DNA from: an uncultured Rhizobiaceae bacterium
Lineage (GTDB): Bacteria > Pseudomonadota > Alphaproteobacteria > Rhizobiales > Rhizobiaceae
Direction: 5' to 3'
Assembly (NCBI GenBank): GCA_947259295.1
Contig: CAMYMG010000088.1
Location: forward strand, 1-48,829
Length of the DNA: 48,829 nt
Below are positions 30,980 to 39,096 of the stretch, in pieces. Each line of letters starts with the position of its first letter. Within the stretch, counting starts at the first letter, position 1. A program made the translations under genes and the position numbers. The notes beneath the pieces were generated by a model. It was not told where the DNA came from. It did no database searches and worked only from the letters and a program-made list of their open reading frames with translations.

Positions 30980-31408
30980 GTGCAGACATCATCCGCCAAG
31001 AGGCTTGCGACGCCGACGATCGAAAACGTGCCGGCCTGGCAGCCGAAGCCTGCAAAGGGGTCGGAGGAAAGCGCCTGCGGGGCGCGGGAAGAGCGGTCGC
31101 TCGAATTATGCGAGAATCTGCTCGACGTCGTCGCTGCGCTCTTCAACGTGTCTGGACGGGAGTTGCGCAAGTCGGGCCGCTCGACGCTCGGGGTTGCGCG
31201 TGTCCGCCAGATTGCGATGTATGTCGCGCACGTAACGCTGCAGCTGAACATGACCGACATCGGGCGTGGATTCGGCCGTGACCGCACGACGGTCGTCCAC
31301 GCCCGTCACCTGATCGAGGACCTGCGGGACGACGACGATTTCGACCGGGTCGTGGCAGTCACCGAGCGCGTTGCTATGGCGGCCTTCGGGAACAGGGTTG
31401 GTGCATGA
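30980..31408 (+). CDS. DnaA domain IV-like helix-turn-helix protein
   Basis: A 142-aa protein whose C-terminal two-thirds resemble only the DNA-binding domain IV of DnaA. VARVRQIAMYVAHVTLQLNM and DIGRGFGRDRTTVVHARHLI correspond to the DnaA helix-turn-helix and signature (RQIAMYL...GRDHTTVIHA), with the histidine of HTT replaced by arginine. There is no AAA+ ATPase domain and the N-terminus (about 45 residues) is unstructured. I chose the GTG at 30980 because GAGGGGG at 30964-30970 is well placed; an ATG at 30923 would add 19 residues. It overlaps the DUF6456 gene as ATGA. It may bind DnaA boxes and act as a regulator or competitor; this is inference. Confidence 0.85.
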   Translation: MQTSSAKRLATPTIENVPAWQPKPAKGSEESACGAREERSLELCENLLDVVAALFNVSGRELRKSGRSTLGVARVRQIAMYVAHVTLQLNMTDIGRGFGRDRTTVVHARHLIEDLRDDDDFDRVVAVTERVAMAAFGNRVGA

Positions 31409-32211
31409 CGGCAATGGCGGCGGTGGATACCGACCGGGAACGATCCCGCATCGAGCGATTTCTGTCGCGCGGGCCTGCCCGTGTGACCGTGGCAGCCGTG
31501 GAGGCAAAGCTGCTTCTCGATGGCGGCGAGCGGTGCAGCGTCTCAGTCGACCGGCGGGTGGTCAAAGCGATGGTCGAGCAGGGGACACTGCACCTCAGCG
31601 ACGGTTCACTCGCGCTCAATCTGGCCGGCAGCAGGCAGAAAGGCTCGGCATCCGCGTTCCAGGACCAGCACAGGGATCTCGGCACGGTTGCCGTCGACCT
31701 CGGCAATGGCCGGGAGACGGCAAGCGTAAACTGGTCGGAATCGCCGCTCGGGCAGCTGATGCGCCGCAAGACGAGGGACGGACAGCCGTTTCTCAGCGGC
31801 GAGGAATATCAGGCAGGCGAGCGTTTGCGGGCCGATTTCACGCGCGGCCAGATGATGCCGAGGCTAGGCGCCAACTGGGAGGCGAGCGTTGCCTCGGGCC
31901 GGCGCGCAGGCGGCGTAGCCGAACTGACCGATGCCGCGCTTGCCGCGCGGCTGCGGGTGGAACACGCGATCGGAGCGGTCGGACCCAAACTGTCGGGCAT
32001 TCTGATCGACGTGTGCTGCTTCCTGAAAGGAATGGAAACGGTGGAGATCGAACGCGGCTGGCCTGCACGGTCGGCCAAGGTGGTGCTCAAGGCCGCGCTG
32101 GGCGTATTGAGCCGCCACTACGATCCTCGTCCCTCATCCCGGGCCGGAGGGCGTCTACGGACGCTGCACTGGGGCACCAGCGACTATCGTCCAAGCATAG
32201 ACGGAAGCTGA
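31405..32211 (+). CDS. DUF6456 protein coupled to the DnaA-like gene
   Basis: A 268-aa cytoplasmic protein. The C-terminal half (SPLGQLMRRKTRDGQPFLSG, EEYQAGERLRADFTRGQMMP, GPKLSGILIDVCCFLKGMET, ERGWPARSAKVVLKAALGVL) is the DUF6456 domain, a mostly helical module common in Rhizobiales. The N-terminal part (residues 30-70) looks like a winged-helix-like region (VEAKLLLDGGERCSVSVDRR). The ATGA overlap with the DnaA-domain-IV gene strongly suggests a shared role. Function unknown. Confidence 0.83.
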   Translation: MTAMAAVDTDRERSRIERFLSRGPARVTVAAVEAKLLLDGGERCSVSVDRRVVKAMVEQGTLHLSDGSLALNLAGSRQKGSASAFQDQHRDLGTVAVDLGNGRETASVNWSESPLGQLMRRKTRDGQPFLSGEEYQAGERLRADFTRGQMMPRLGANWEASVASGRRAGGVAELTDAALAARLRVEHAIGAVGPKLSGILIDVCCFLKGMETVEIERGWPARSAKVVLKAALGVLSRHYDPRPSSRAGGRLRTLHWGTSDYRPSIDGS

Positions 32212-32225
32212 AGGGCCGATTGTGT

Positions 32226-32654
32226 CTAGGCGTTCTGCTTCAGCGCCTCGGCGGCGTCCTGCTTGATCCGCTTGACCATGGAACGGAGCCCGTTGGCGCG
32301 CTGCGGCGAAAGATGCTCGTCGAGGCCGAGTTCGCGCAAAACGGCTTCGGCGTCGATCTCGCCGATCCGGCTGGCGCGCTGGCCCGAAAACAGCGCCAGC
32401 ACGATGGCGACCAGGCCGCGGACGATATGCGCGTCGGAATCGCCGCGAAACCGGACGATGGGATCGGCACCTTCCCCGACATCCGTGGTCAGCCACACCT
32501 GACTGACGCAGCCCGGTACCTTGAAGCGGTCGATGCGCGACTCGTCGGGGAAGGGCGGCAATGCCTCCCCGAGGTCGATGACATAGCGATAGCGGTCCTC
32601 CCACTCGTCGAGGAAGGCAAAGTCGTCGCGGATTTCCTGGATCGTTTGCGCCAT
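32226..32654 (-). CDS. sufE: Cysteine desulfuration protein SufE
   Basis: A 142-aa sulfur-acceptor protein that takes persulfide sulfur from SufS for Fe-S cluster assembly on SufBCD. The acceptor is Cys49 in KVPGCVSQVW. The remaining sequence, including FRGDSDAHIVRGLVAIVLAL and LSPQRANGLRSMVKRI, matches the family at its usual length. The ATG at 32654 gives MAQTIQEIRDDFAFL; the open frame extends 12 codons further. No suf operon is adjacent. Confidence 0.94.
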   Translation of the reverse strand: MAQTIQEIRDDFAFLDEWEDRYRYVIDLGEALPPFPDESRIDRFKVPGCVSQVWLTTDVGEGADPIVRFRGDSDAHIVRGLVAIVLALFSGQRASRIGEIDAEAVLRELGLDEHLSPQRANGLRSMVKRIKQDAAEALKQNA

Positions 32655-32734
32655 TCTGGCGGATATAGTGACCGGACCGGCCTGCGTCACGCAAAAAGCG
32701 AGCCGACGGCCGGGCGGACCGGCGACATCTGGCC

Positions 32735-33094
32735 TCAGTTGGCGGGGACGGGCACGCTGCCGGTTGCCTCGGAATCGATGCCCTTTGCCGCATCGTCGAT
32801 TGCGGCCGCGACATTATCGACAGCCGGCGCGTCGTCGTCGTCGAGCATCGCCGAGGCGATGCGCAGGCCTTCGCGCGCCCTGATGCCGATCGTCTGCACA
32901 GCTGCCTTGCCCGTTGCGCAGACATCCGGCTTGCGGCTGCAGATGCCGGCGACGTCGTCAACCGCTTCCCGCGCCGCGAAGAAGGCCTGCACGGGGCTGA
33001 TCGTGTCCACCGGTCCGTTGCCGGTCGCCGGATCGAGCGGCAGCACCAGAAGCACCAGCGAAAACCAAAACGCCATCCGGATCAAGAATCCCAT
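32735..33094 (-). CDS. DUF5330-like exported small protein
   Basis: A 119-aa protein with an N-terminal hydrophobic signal or anchor (MGFLIRMAFWFSLVLLVLPL), followed by a helical region with two cysteines (ICSRKPDVCATGKAAV) that may form a disulfide. The short CxxxxxxC region and GIRAREGLRIA resemble the rhizobial DUF5330 family. The ATG at 33094 has AGGACAGG upstream; the frame extends to 33220 but the extra part lacks coding character. Function unknown. Confidence 0.7.
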   Translation of the reverse strand: MGFLIRMAFWFSLVLLVLPLDPATGNGPVDTISPVQAFFAAREAVDDVAGICSRKPDVCATGKAAVQTIGIRAREGLRIASAMLDDDDAPAVDNVAAAIDDAAKGIDSEATGSVPVPAN

Positions 33095-33490
33095 CTGCCT
33101 GTCCTCATGTCCCGACGGTGCGATTACCGCCGGCAAGTCCCCGTTCACGCATGACAATGACACAGGCAAACAAATACCGGCTTGCGTGCGAACACGGCTT
33201 TTTTCGTAAATTTGATTCAAGTTTTAGCGATTCGGATTGGATTCAAGCTCGATGAAAAGCCGTGCCGGGGCGGTAATATTTCCTTCACCATCCAAGGGTC
33301 GGTTTTCATATGGCTTTTGACCCGCAGGGCGCCTCGGCCCGTCTGGGTGGCAAGCGTCGCCAACGCGCTCGAGGACTAAGGGTCCATTTACCATACCAAC
33401 CATCGGTCGCGACTTTCGGCGCCGACAGGCGAGAATTCTCCGTCTGACGCGCGGACCGGCGGGCTGCCTTATTCATTCATTAAAGGCTGG
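33095..33490. promoter_or_regulatory. Divergent intergenic region with a GANTC cluster
   Basis: This 396-bp gap separates the DUF5330 gene (minus) from the histidine kinase gene (plus) and probably holds both promoters. It contains three GATTC sites (33214, 33229 and 33240), each a GANTC target of the CcrM methyltransferase, within 31 bp, two of them in a direct repeat GATTCAAG. A 65-codon frame at 33182-33379 has no family resemblance and I do not call it a gene. Confidence 0.4.
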
Positions 33491-35350
33491 GTGCCAGTTT
33501 CGAGATCAATCAAAAGCGACCCATATCGGGGTCCATTTTGCAGGTGCGTTGCGTTGCGTTTGTCTCGAACCAGAACCGGCGAGTTGCTAGGCGAAGTCGC
33601 GGCAGCGTGTGACCGCCTCGTGCATTCCTCGGTCACCGATCCGGACCTGCGCCTGCGCCAGCGACGCTTCATCGGCATCCTCATTGCAGCGCCTGTTCCG
33701 GTCGCGGTCTCGACCGCCCTTCTTCTCCCCGCAAGCCTCGGTGCGGCTGCCATGCTCGGCGCTGTGTTCGCGACCTTCTGCATTTGCTGGTTGATGGCCC
33801 TGACCGTCGCAGTCACCGGGAAAGTGCGGCTCCTCGAGCCGCTGGCACTGCTTCTTGGTGCTGCCGCGCTTGCGACGCTGGTAGCATGCGCGGGTGGTCT
33901 CGGATCGCCCGCTCTCTTGGTCATTGCCGCTTTGCCGATCGAGGCCTGGTGGCTTCACCGCACCTCCAAGGCGACGCTCCATGGCGCGACGGCGGCGCTC
34001 GCCGTCATTCCCGCCCAGGCAATCGCTGCCCAGCTGCTGCCGGTCCACGGTGGCGCCGGCGCCGCCGCATGGCTTGCCGTATTGGCCTATGCCGCATTTC
34101 TGGCGCCGCGCCTGGCCGCGTGGCTCGACGAGACGAGAGCGGCGGACGCGTCGGCTGCGACCGCGCCGCTCGACGACGTCATCGACGCCGTCGTCGTCAA
34201 CCTTGCCGGCTCGGGCGAGGTGCTCGATGCCTCGCCGAGGGCAAACGACATTCTGGGCGTGCAGCCCGAACTGCTCTTGTCGAACGGCCTGTTCGACCGC
34301 GTCCACGTTGCCGACCGGCTAGCCTATATGTGCGCCCTGGATTCGCTGCGCCAGGGAGCGGACATGAAGCGCGTCGAGGTGCTGCTGCGCATTCCCGGCG
34401 CTGCTGGCAACGGCGGCACTCCCGACTACCGGCCCTTCGTGCTCGATCTGATGCGCCAGGCGGATGGCGAACAGGCGATCGTCATGCTCGTCAGGACCAA
34501 TGACGAGATGGCGCGGATGCGCGAAAGGCTCGCAGCCGCCACCGACTGTGCCCAGAGCCTGGAGATATCCAAGAGCCGCTTCCTGGCTGCCGTCAGCCAC
34601 GAATTGCGCACGCCGCTCAACGCCATCATCGGCTTTTCCGACATGCTGCAGCACGAGATGTTCGGCCCCTTCGCCGATCCGCGCCAGAAGGAATATGTCG
34701 GCCTGATCAGCGAGTCGGGGAACCATCTCCTGTCGGTGGTCAATTCTATCCTCGATGTTTCGAGGATAGAGGCCGGCACCTACCCGACGACGCCGGAGCC
34801 GTTCCGCTTCTGCGAGGCGGTCGACATGTGCCACGCGATGCTGAAGGACCAGGCGCGCAACCGCGAGATCGACCTTGAGGTCGAGATCGCGCCGGATATC
34901 GGCGAGATCGACGCCGACCGCCGCGCCGTGAAGCAGATCCTGATCAATCTGCTTTCCAACGCACTCAAGTTCACCCCGAGCGGCGGCCGCGTCGTGGTGG
35001 GCGGCAAGCGCATCGGTTCTCGCCTGCATTTCTGGGTGAGCGACACGGGAATCGGCATCGCCGAGGACGACCTGGCGCTGATCGGCAAGCCGTTTACCCA
35101 GATACAGAACGAATATACCAAGCGGTTCGACGGAGCTGGGCTCGGCCTGTCGCTCGTTACCGGACTGGTCTCCCTGCTGCATGGGACCATGTCCATCGAG
35201 AGCGCTCCGGGCGAAGGTACGACCGTAACGATCAGCCTGCCGGCCGAGAAGGCAGCCAAGCAGCCGGCGAGGGACGAGCACGGTGTCGTGCCGCTGCCCA
35301 GAAGCATTGCCAAAGAGGATCTGGATGGGACGTACCGCAAGAGAGCTTGA
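33491..35350 (+). CDS. Membrane PAS sensor histidine kinase (DivJ/PleC-like)
   Basis: About 619 aa. The N-terminal half has five or six hydrophobic helices (residues 59-210); then a PAS domain (about 228-335, DDVIDAVVVNLAGSGEVLDA), a HisKA dimerisation domain with His370 in FLAAVSHELRTPLNAIIGFS, and a HATPase domain with NLLSNALKFTPSGG, DTGIGI and GAGLGLS. There is no receiver domain. The layout TM-PAS-HisKA is that of alphaproteobacterial DivJ/PleC kinases acting on DivK, but a specific assignment is inference. The start at GTG 33491 is uncertain; the first 20-30 residues look non-conserved and an internal start is possible. It overlaps the next gene by 26 nt. Confidence 0.87.
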   Translation: MPVSRSIKSDPYRGPFCRCVALRLSRTRTGELLGEVAAACDRLVHSSVTDPDLRLRQRRFIGILIAAPVPVAVSTALLLPASLGAAAMLGAVFATFCICWLMALTVAVTGKVRLLEPLALLLGAAALATLVACAGGLGSPALLVIAALPIEAWWLHRTSKATLHGATAALAVIPAQAIAAQLLPVHGGAGAAAWLAVLAYAAFLAPRLAAWLDETRAADASAATAPLDDVIDAVVVNLAGSGEVLDASPRANDILGVQPELLLSNGLFDRVHVADRLAYMCALDSLRQGADMKRVEVLLRIPGAAGNGGTPDYRPFVLDLMRQADGEQAIVMLVRTNDEMARMRERLAAATDCAQSLEISKSRFLAAVSHELRTPLNAIIGFSDMLQHEMFGPFADPRQKEYVGLISESGNHLLSVVNSILDVSRIEAGTYPTTPEPFRFCEAVDMCHAMLKDQARNREIDLEVEIAPDIGEIDADRRAVKQILINLLSNALKFTPSGGRVVVGGKRIGSRLHFWVSDTGIGIAEDDLALIGKPFTQIQNEYTKRFDGAGLGLSLVTGLVSLLHGTMSIESAPGEGTTVTISLPAEKAAKQPARDEHGVVPLPRSIAKEDLDGTYRKRA

Positions 35351-36083
35351 CATGCCGGCACCGCGGATGGCGCCGTTGCGTAGTGGTGCCTGGGCCCTGC
35401 TCGGCATGATCTCACGCAACCCGGCGCTTGCCGGCGGCACGACGGCGTTTCTCGTTGCCTTGTCCTTCGTCTCGGCGAATGCGCTGTGGTACCAGCCGTT
35501 CGCGCATACAGGCGCGTTCTTTGCAACGCGCGACTTCTCGCGGCCGGGCCTGCCCGAGCCCGAGCCGGAGACGCTGATCCGCATCGAGCGTCCGGCGCCT
35601 GCCGAGCAAGTGGCGGGCAATCCGGAACTCAGGCAGGTCCAGCAAATCCTCAAGCAGCTCAAATTCTATAACGGCGAGATCGATGGCCTCGATGGGCCAA
35701 ATACCCGCATGGCAATCGAGAACTATCGGGCGACCATCGGCATGACGGTCACCGGCTCCGTCGACAGGGAGTTGCTCGACCAGTTGGGTGTCGGGCAGTC
35801 CACGGCAGGCATAGCGCCGATCCCGACGCCGCGCGACGTGGCGGTGGACGGCGATGCGCCGCAACTGCCGGACGTGGTGCCGCGCCCGCCGGAAGAGCGC
35901 ATCATGAAGATCCAGGCGGGCCTCAGGGCCTTCGGCAACGAGAGCATAGAGGTCGACGGGCTGATGGGCGAGCAGACCTCCGCGGCCATCCACGAGTTTC
36001 AGGCCATCTTCGGCCTGCCGGTGACCGGCACTCCGGACGAGCAGGTCTATGCCAAGATGCGCGAAATCGGGCTGACCAACTGA
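35325..36083 (+). CDS. Peptidoglycan-binding membrane protein
   Basis: A 252-aa protein with one transmembrane helix (about residues 36-54, GGTTAFLVALSFVSANALW), then an acidic/proline-rich linker and two PG_binding_1 domains (about 100-155 and 188-248), recognised from LKFYNGEIDGLDGPNTRMAI and ESIEVDGLMGEQTSAAIHEF. These domains bind peptidoglycan in the periplasm. I chose the ATG at 35325, after AGAGG (35314-35318); the ATG at 35352, 1 nt after the kinase stop, is a fair alternative. Overlap with the histidine kinase suggests the kinase may sense or be coupled to cell-wall state; this is inference. Confidence 0.82.
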   Translation: MGRTARELDMPAPRMAPLRSGAWALLGMISRNPALAGGTTAFLVALSFVSANALWYQPFAHTGAFFATRDFSRPGLPEPEPETLIRIERPAPAEQVAGNPELRQVQQILKQLKFYNGEIDGLDGPNTRMAIENYRATIGMTVTGSVDRELLDQLGVGQSTAGIAPIPTPRDVAVDGDAPQLPDVVPRPPEERIMKIQAGLRAFGNESIEVDGLMGEQTSAAIHEFQAIFGLPVTGTPDEQVYAKMREIGLTN

Positions 36084-36150
36084 TTTCGCTTGCCAGACAA
36101 TCCTTGTCGGTGGATCGAAGGGCTACCCTTCAACCCAGCCGGGACCAACC

Positions 36151-36495
36151 ATGCGCGTGACAACCGATTTCTGGGTATCGGCCCTGCTCAAGCGGGTCTT
36201 TGGAGCCGGCGGGTTTGCCGCGGTGGCGCGACGCGGCTCGGCCGAGGCCGGCACGGTCTTCATCATCGTACGCGACCGTTTCGGCGGTGCCACCCTCTAC
36301 GGGCCTGCACCGCAGACGAGCTACGACTCGGCCAAGCCGGACGAACGCAATTTCCAGCGACTCGAGCTGCGCGAAGACGATCCGGCCGCCGACAGCCGGC
36401 TTGAAAAGGAGGCTCGCTTCGATCCGGATATCTGGATTGTCGAGATAGAGCCGGGCAGCAACCCGATCGAAGAGCTTATCGCGCTGTCAGCCTGA
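36151..36495 (+). CDS. DUF1491 family protein
   Basis: A 114-aa cytoplasmic protein starting MRVTTDFWVSALLKRVFGAG and containing GGFAAVARRGSAEAGTVFI and DPDIWIVEIE, a pattern I recognise as DUF1491, a conserved Rhizobiales family with no known function. Its 3' end overlaps the convergent DUF2336 gene by 20 nt. Confidence 0.84.
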   Translation: MRVTTDFWVSALLKRVFGAGGFAAVARRGSAEAGTVFIIVRDRFGGATLYGPAPQTSYDSAKPDERNFQRLELREDDPAADSRLEKEARFDPDIWIVEIEPGSNPIEELIALSA

Positions 36496-37474
36496 CGGGC
36501 GGCGTGGCCTCGAGCCCTGCCGGCGCCGGAGCGTCGCTCGCTTCCTCGGCCGATTTCCACTGGATAGGATCCGCAGGAGGCGTATTCCAGGATGCCAGCC
36601 TCTCCAGTGCGGACTCGCGCGACAGTTCGCGGTAGCGGGCGAGGAACAAGCGAATGGCTTCGGCCTGAACGAACTGCTGGCCATAGATGGCCGCCGTGAT
36701 CAGGAATGCCTGTTCGGGGATGAGATCGAGCGTCCGCAGTGCAGCGAGCAGGGAAGCGTAGGAGAAGGGTTCGAGGATCTCGCCGGCGGTCGCAAAGCCG
36801 ATGCCGAGCGTGTCGGCAAGCGCCGTCTGGAACAGGCCGCGCTTTCCGGTTAACGCAGTGCTGCGCAGATGCATGTAGGTGGCGGGCGTCGCGACGGCGG
36901 GGCCGACAGCGTCCGGCGGACTCATCAGGGAACGGAGCCTCTGCCGCGCGGTCTCGGCGGCGTTTCCCTGGCCGGCTGAACCGATGTCGGGCAGGAGTTC
37001 CGCCGTCGGCGGTGCGACGGTACCGGCCGGTTTTGAAACGGTGCGTGCGGGCCGTGCGGCCGTCCGGTCGATCAGCGCAGCAAGGCTGGCGATTGCAGGG
37101 TTGAGGCCGGGACGTCGGGCGATGGCCCTGGCATGGCCGGCGCCGTGACGTCCGATCAATGCAATCAGGTCGAAATCGGTCAGCACGTTCGAGCGGATGA
37201 GGACGGGCGCGGCAATGTCGATCCGTTCGTTGCTCAGCCGCCTGACCAGACTTGCCGGAGCATACTGGCATTCGCACAGGACGGCGGCCATGTAGCGGCG
37301 CGCCTCGACCGAGACGGACTCGAACAACGGCATGGCGAGGTCCTCGATCTGCGCGATGTCGCGACGCGACGGGCGCGTCAGCGAGCAGAAGGCAGAGGCA
37401 GCGGCACGGAAAAGGTGATCGGCCTTTCCAGCCTCGCCCTTGATCGTTATCTGCCTGAAATCGGAGGAGGTCAC
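36476..37474 (-). CDS. DUF2336 domain protein
   Basis: About 332 aa, helical throughout. The N-terminal half (FRAAASAFCSLTRPSRRDIA, FESVSVEARRYMAAVLCE, LVRRLSNERIDIAAPVLI) is the DUF2336 HEAT-like repeat domain, and the second half contains LRSTALTGKRGLFQTALADT. These proteins are frequent in alphaproteobacteria; some are linked to cell-cycle or stress signalling, but no function is assigned here. The start is uncertain; I prefer GTG at 37474 (VTSSDFRQITI) over GTG at 37501. A perfect CtrA box lies about 95 nt upstream. Confidence 0.8.
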   Translation of the reverse strand: MTSSDFRQITIKGEAGKADHLFRAAASAFCSLTRPSRRDIAQIEDLAMPLFESVSVEARRYMAAVLCECQYAPASLVRRLSNERIDIAAPVLIRSNVLTDFDLIALIGRHGAGHARAIARRPGLNPAIASLAALIDRTAARPARTVSKPAGTVAPPTAELLPDIGSAGQGNAAETARQRLRSLMSPPDAVGPAVATPATYMHLRSTALTGKRGLFQTALADTLGIGFATAGEILEPFSYASLLAALRTLDLIPEQAFLITAAIYGQQFVQAEAIRLFLARYRELSRESALERLASWNTPPADPIQWKSAEEASDAPAPAGLEATPPVRLTAR

Positions 37475-37568
37475 TGCAAGATTACGCCTGGTACTACACA
37501 CGGGAACACGGTCGAAGGCGGGCCGACAAGGCCTGGATCGCCATGTGGCTCAAATTAGCGACGATCCG

Positions 37569-37585
37569 TTAAAGTGCTGTTAACC
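37569..37585. promoter_or_regulatory. Perfect CtrA-binding site
   Basis: TTAA (37569-37572), seven bases, then TTAACC (37580-37585) exactly matches the alphaproteobacterial CtrA box TTAA-N7-TTAAC. It lies between the divergent DUF2336 gene and the 64-aa gene, about 95 nt from the former and 70 nt from the latter. CtrA is the master cell-cycle regulator. The motif is seen directly; which gene it controls is unknown. Confidence 0.68.
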
Positions 37586-37655
37586 GTCTGCTGGCCTTAT
37601 GAAGGAGGAGGCGTTGCGTGGTTGCTCCGGTGAAACCGAGAGGGAATCGCAGATC

Positions 37656-37850
37656 ATGGGCAGCGTAGTGTCATTTTCGCCGCGAAGCGCGGCAGTCACG
37701 AGAAATCCACTCCCCGCGGACGCGACCGGTTCGGTCGTGATATTTCCGGGCATCCGCTACGAGCGGGCCGGTTCGATATCGCCTGCCGAGGTGGAGTCGC
37801 AGGACGACGGCGCCAATACGCGCCGCGACAATCCCGCGCCGCATCACTGA
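37656..37850 (+). CDS. Small conserved hypothetical protein, 64 aa
   Basis: A short protein beginning MGSVVSFSPRSAAVTRNPLP with a conserved-looking GSVVIFPGIRYER core and a polar, disordered tail. I recall a family of such proteins in Rhizobiales with no assigned function. The ATG at 37656 is chosen because the preceding part of the frame (from 37599) lacks coding character; the ribosome-binding site is weak. It lies just downstream of the perfect CtrA box, so it may be cell-cycle-regulated. Confidence 0.55.
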   Translation: MGSVVSFSPRSAAVTRNPLPADATGSVVIFPGIRYERAGSISPAEVESQDDGANTRRDNPAPHH

Positions 37851-37865
37851 CGGAAGGCCCTCGGC

Positions 37866-38408
37866 CTAGCTTCGCGTGCAGGCCACGTCGCGCAGGAAGC
37901 GGGTGGCGGTCGCCTGCCAGCTGCGGTCGGGAACGAAGCTGCGCACGACGACGATTCCCTGTCCCACCGGCGCCTCGACCAGGATCGACTTGCGGAATTC
38001 TTCCGGCAGTTGCTTGCGGGTTTCGATCATCTGCGCGGCGGTCAGCACGACGACGTCGAGCAGGCCCGTATCGGTTGTCCGGTCGGTGAAGGCGTAAACG
38101 TTCTGTCCGCCGCGGTTGTAGATCGACACCGACCAGTAGGGCACGTTGCCGGGAGTATGGACGTGGACCGGGCCATCGGCCAGGTCGAAGCGGCAGGCAC
38201 TGGCGTAAAACAGCGGGTCGAGCGACCTGACGAGCGGGACCTCTCCAGCGGCGGCGTCGATCCGCACCGGCTTGTAGAAATCCGCGGCTTCGGCAAGCCG
38301 TGCCCAGGCGTCCCGGTCCGAGAAGCTCGGCAGCAGGAACAGCACCGTGATGTGAACGATTGCGGCGCCGACCAGGGCGATGAGCGCTGCGTAGAACAGT
38401 CTAGCCAT
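37866..38408 (-). CDS. DUF1254 domain membrane protein
   Basis: A 180-aa protein with an N-terminal membrane anchor (LFYAALIALVGAAIVHITVL) and a domain with DPLFYASACRFDLADGPVH and VPYWSVSIYNRGGQNVYAFT, typical of DUF1254. Its start overlaps the stop of the DUF1214 gene by 8 nt (ATGGCTAG at 38401-38408), so the two are translated together. In many bacteria DUF1254 and DUF1214 are fused in one protein; here they are separate and each has its own membrane anchor. Function unknown. Confidence 0.82.
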   Translation of the reverse strand: MARLFYAALIALVGAAIVHITVLFLLPSFSDRDAWARLAEAADFYKPVRIDAAAGEVPLVRSLDPLFYASACRFDLADGPVHVHTPGNVPYWSVSIYNRGGQNVYAFTDRTTDTGLLDVVVLTAAQMIETRKQLPEEFRKSILVEAPVGQGIVVVRSFVPDRSWQATATRFLRDVACTRS

Positions 38409-38985
38409 TGCAGCCTGCATTGATGATCTCGGGAAGCTCGATGTCGGCCACTCCCGTGCTGCTGGCGATGGGCGTGTCGTAGAAGGTCAGCACGAAGCTC
38501 ATCTTGCCGGCGCCTGACAGGGCGAGCCAATTGCCCGGGCTTGGATTGGCGCCGACCGTAATCGTCACCGAATTGTCCGGTCGGCGCAGCAGCTGGTAGG
38601 AATGCAGCGCGCTTGGCCTGAGCTTGTTCGATTCGATGATCGCATCATCGGCGTCGGCCGCATAGATGGTCCAGAAGCGCGCCGGCGGAACGGGGCCTTC
38701 GACCGTGTAGCTGCATTCGCGCCTCAGCTGTTCGCCGGTCGAGTCGCGCTGCGCCACGAAGGTCAGCCCCTCGGCCCGGCCGAGCGCCAGGACGCCTTCG
38801 CGGGCCATGCGTGCCTTGGCATAGGGATCGGCGTCGGGGGTGCCGATTTCGGGAAAGGCGGTCCAGCCACCGATGGTGACGGCACCGACACTTTCGTTGG
38901 CATTCAGCATGTACCAGACACTGGCGCCGCCCCCGAGCACCGCTATGCAAACGATCATGAAGATGGTGAGGACAGTCTTGAACAT
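38401..38985 (-). CDS. DUF1214 domain membrane protein
   Basis: A 194-aa protein with an N-terminal signal anchor (VLTIFMIVCIAVLGGGASVW) and the DUF1214 domain: ARFWTIYAADADD, ALHSYQLLRRPDNSVTITVG, SPGNWLALSGAGKMSFVLTF and FYDTPIA. It ends INAGCNG. I chose the ATG at 38985, which places the signal anchor at the N-terminus; the frame extends to 39042 without it. It forms an operon with the DUF1254 gene and lies downstream of PBP1A on the same strand. Confidence 0.85.
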   Translation of the reverse strand: MFKTVLTIFMIVCIAVLGGGASVWYMLNANESVGAVTIGGWTAFPEIGTPDADPYAKARMAREGVLALGRAEGLTFVAQRDSTGEQLRRECSYTVEGPVPPARFWTIYAADADDAIIESNKLRPSALHSYQLLRRPDNSVTITVGANPSPGNWLALSGAGKMSFVLTFYDTPIASSTGVADIELPEIINAGCNG

Positions 38986-39096
38986 GGTCCGCCGGAAGGA
39001 GTGAGGCCGCCTCCGATACCGTGCGGCGCGCCAGGATGGCAAGGACGTTCGGCCCGGCGCCCGCGGCTTGCGATGCGCGTCAGCGGGGAGGGCGGT

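Noticed and set aside
33182..33379. A 65-codon frame in the gap before the histidine kinase.
   Set aside because: No ribosome-binding site, no recognisable family, and AT-rich promoter-like DNA with GANTC sites at its start.
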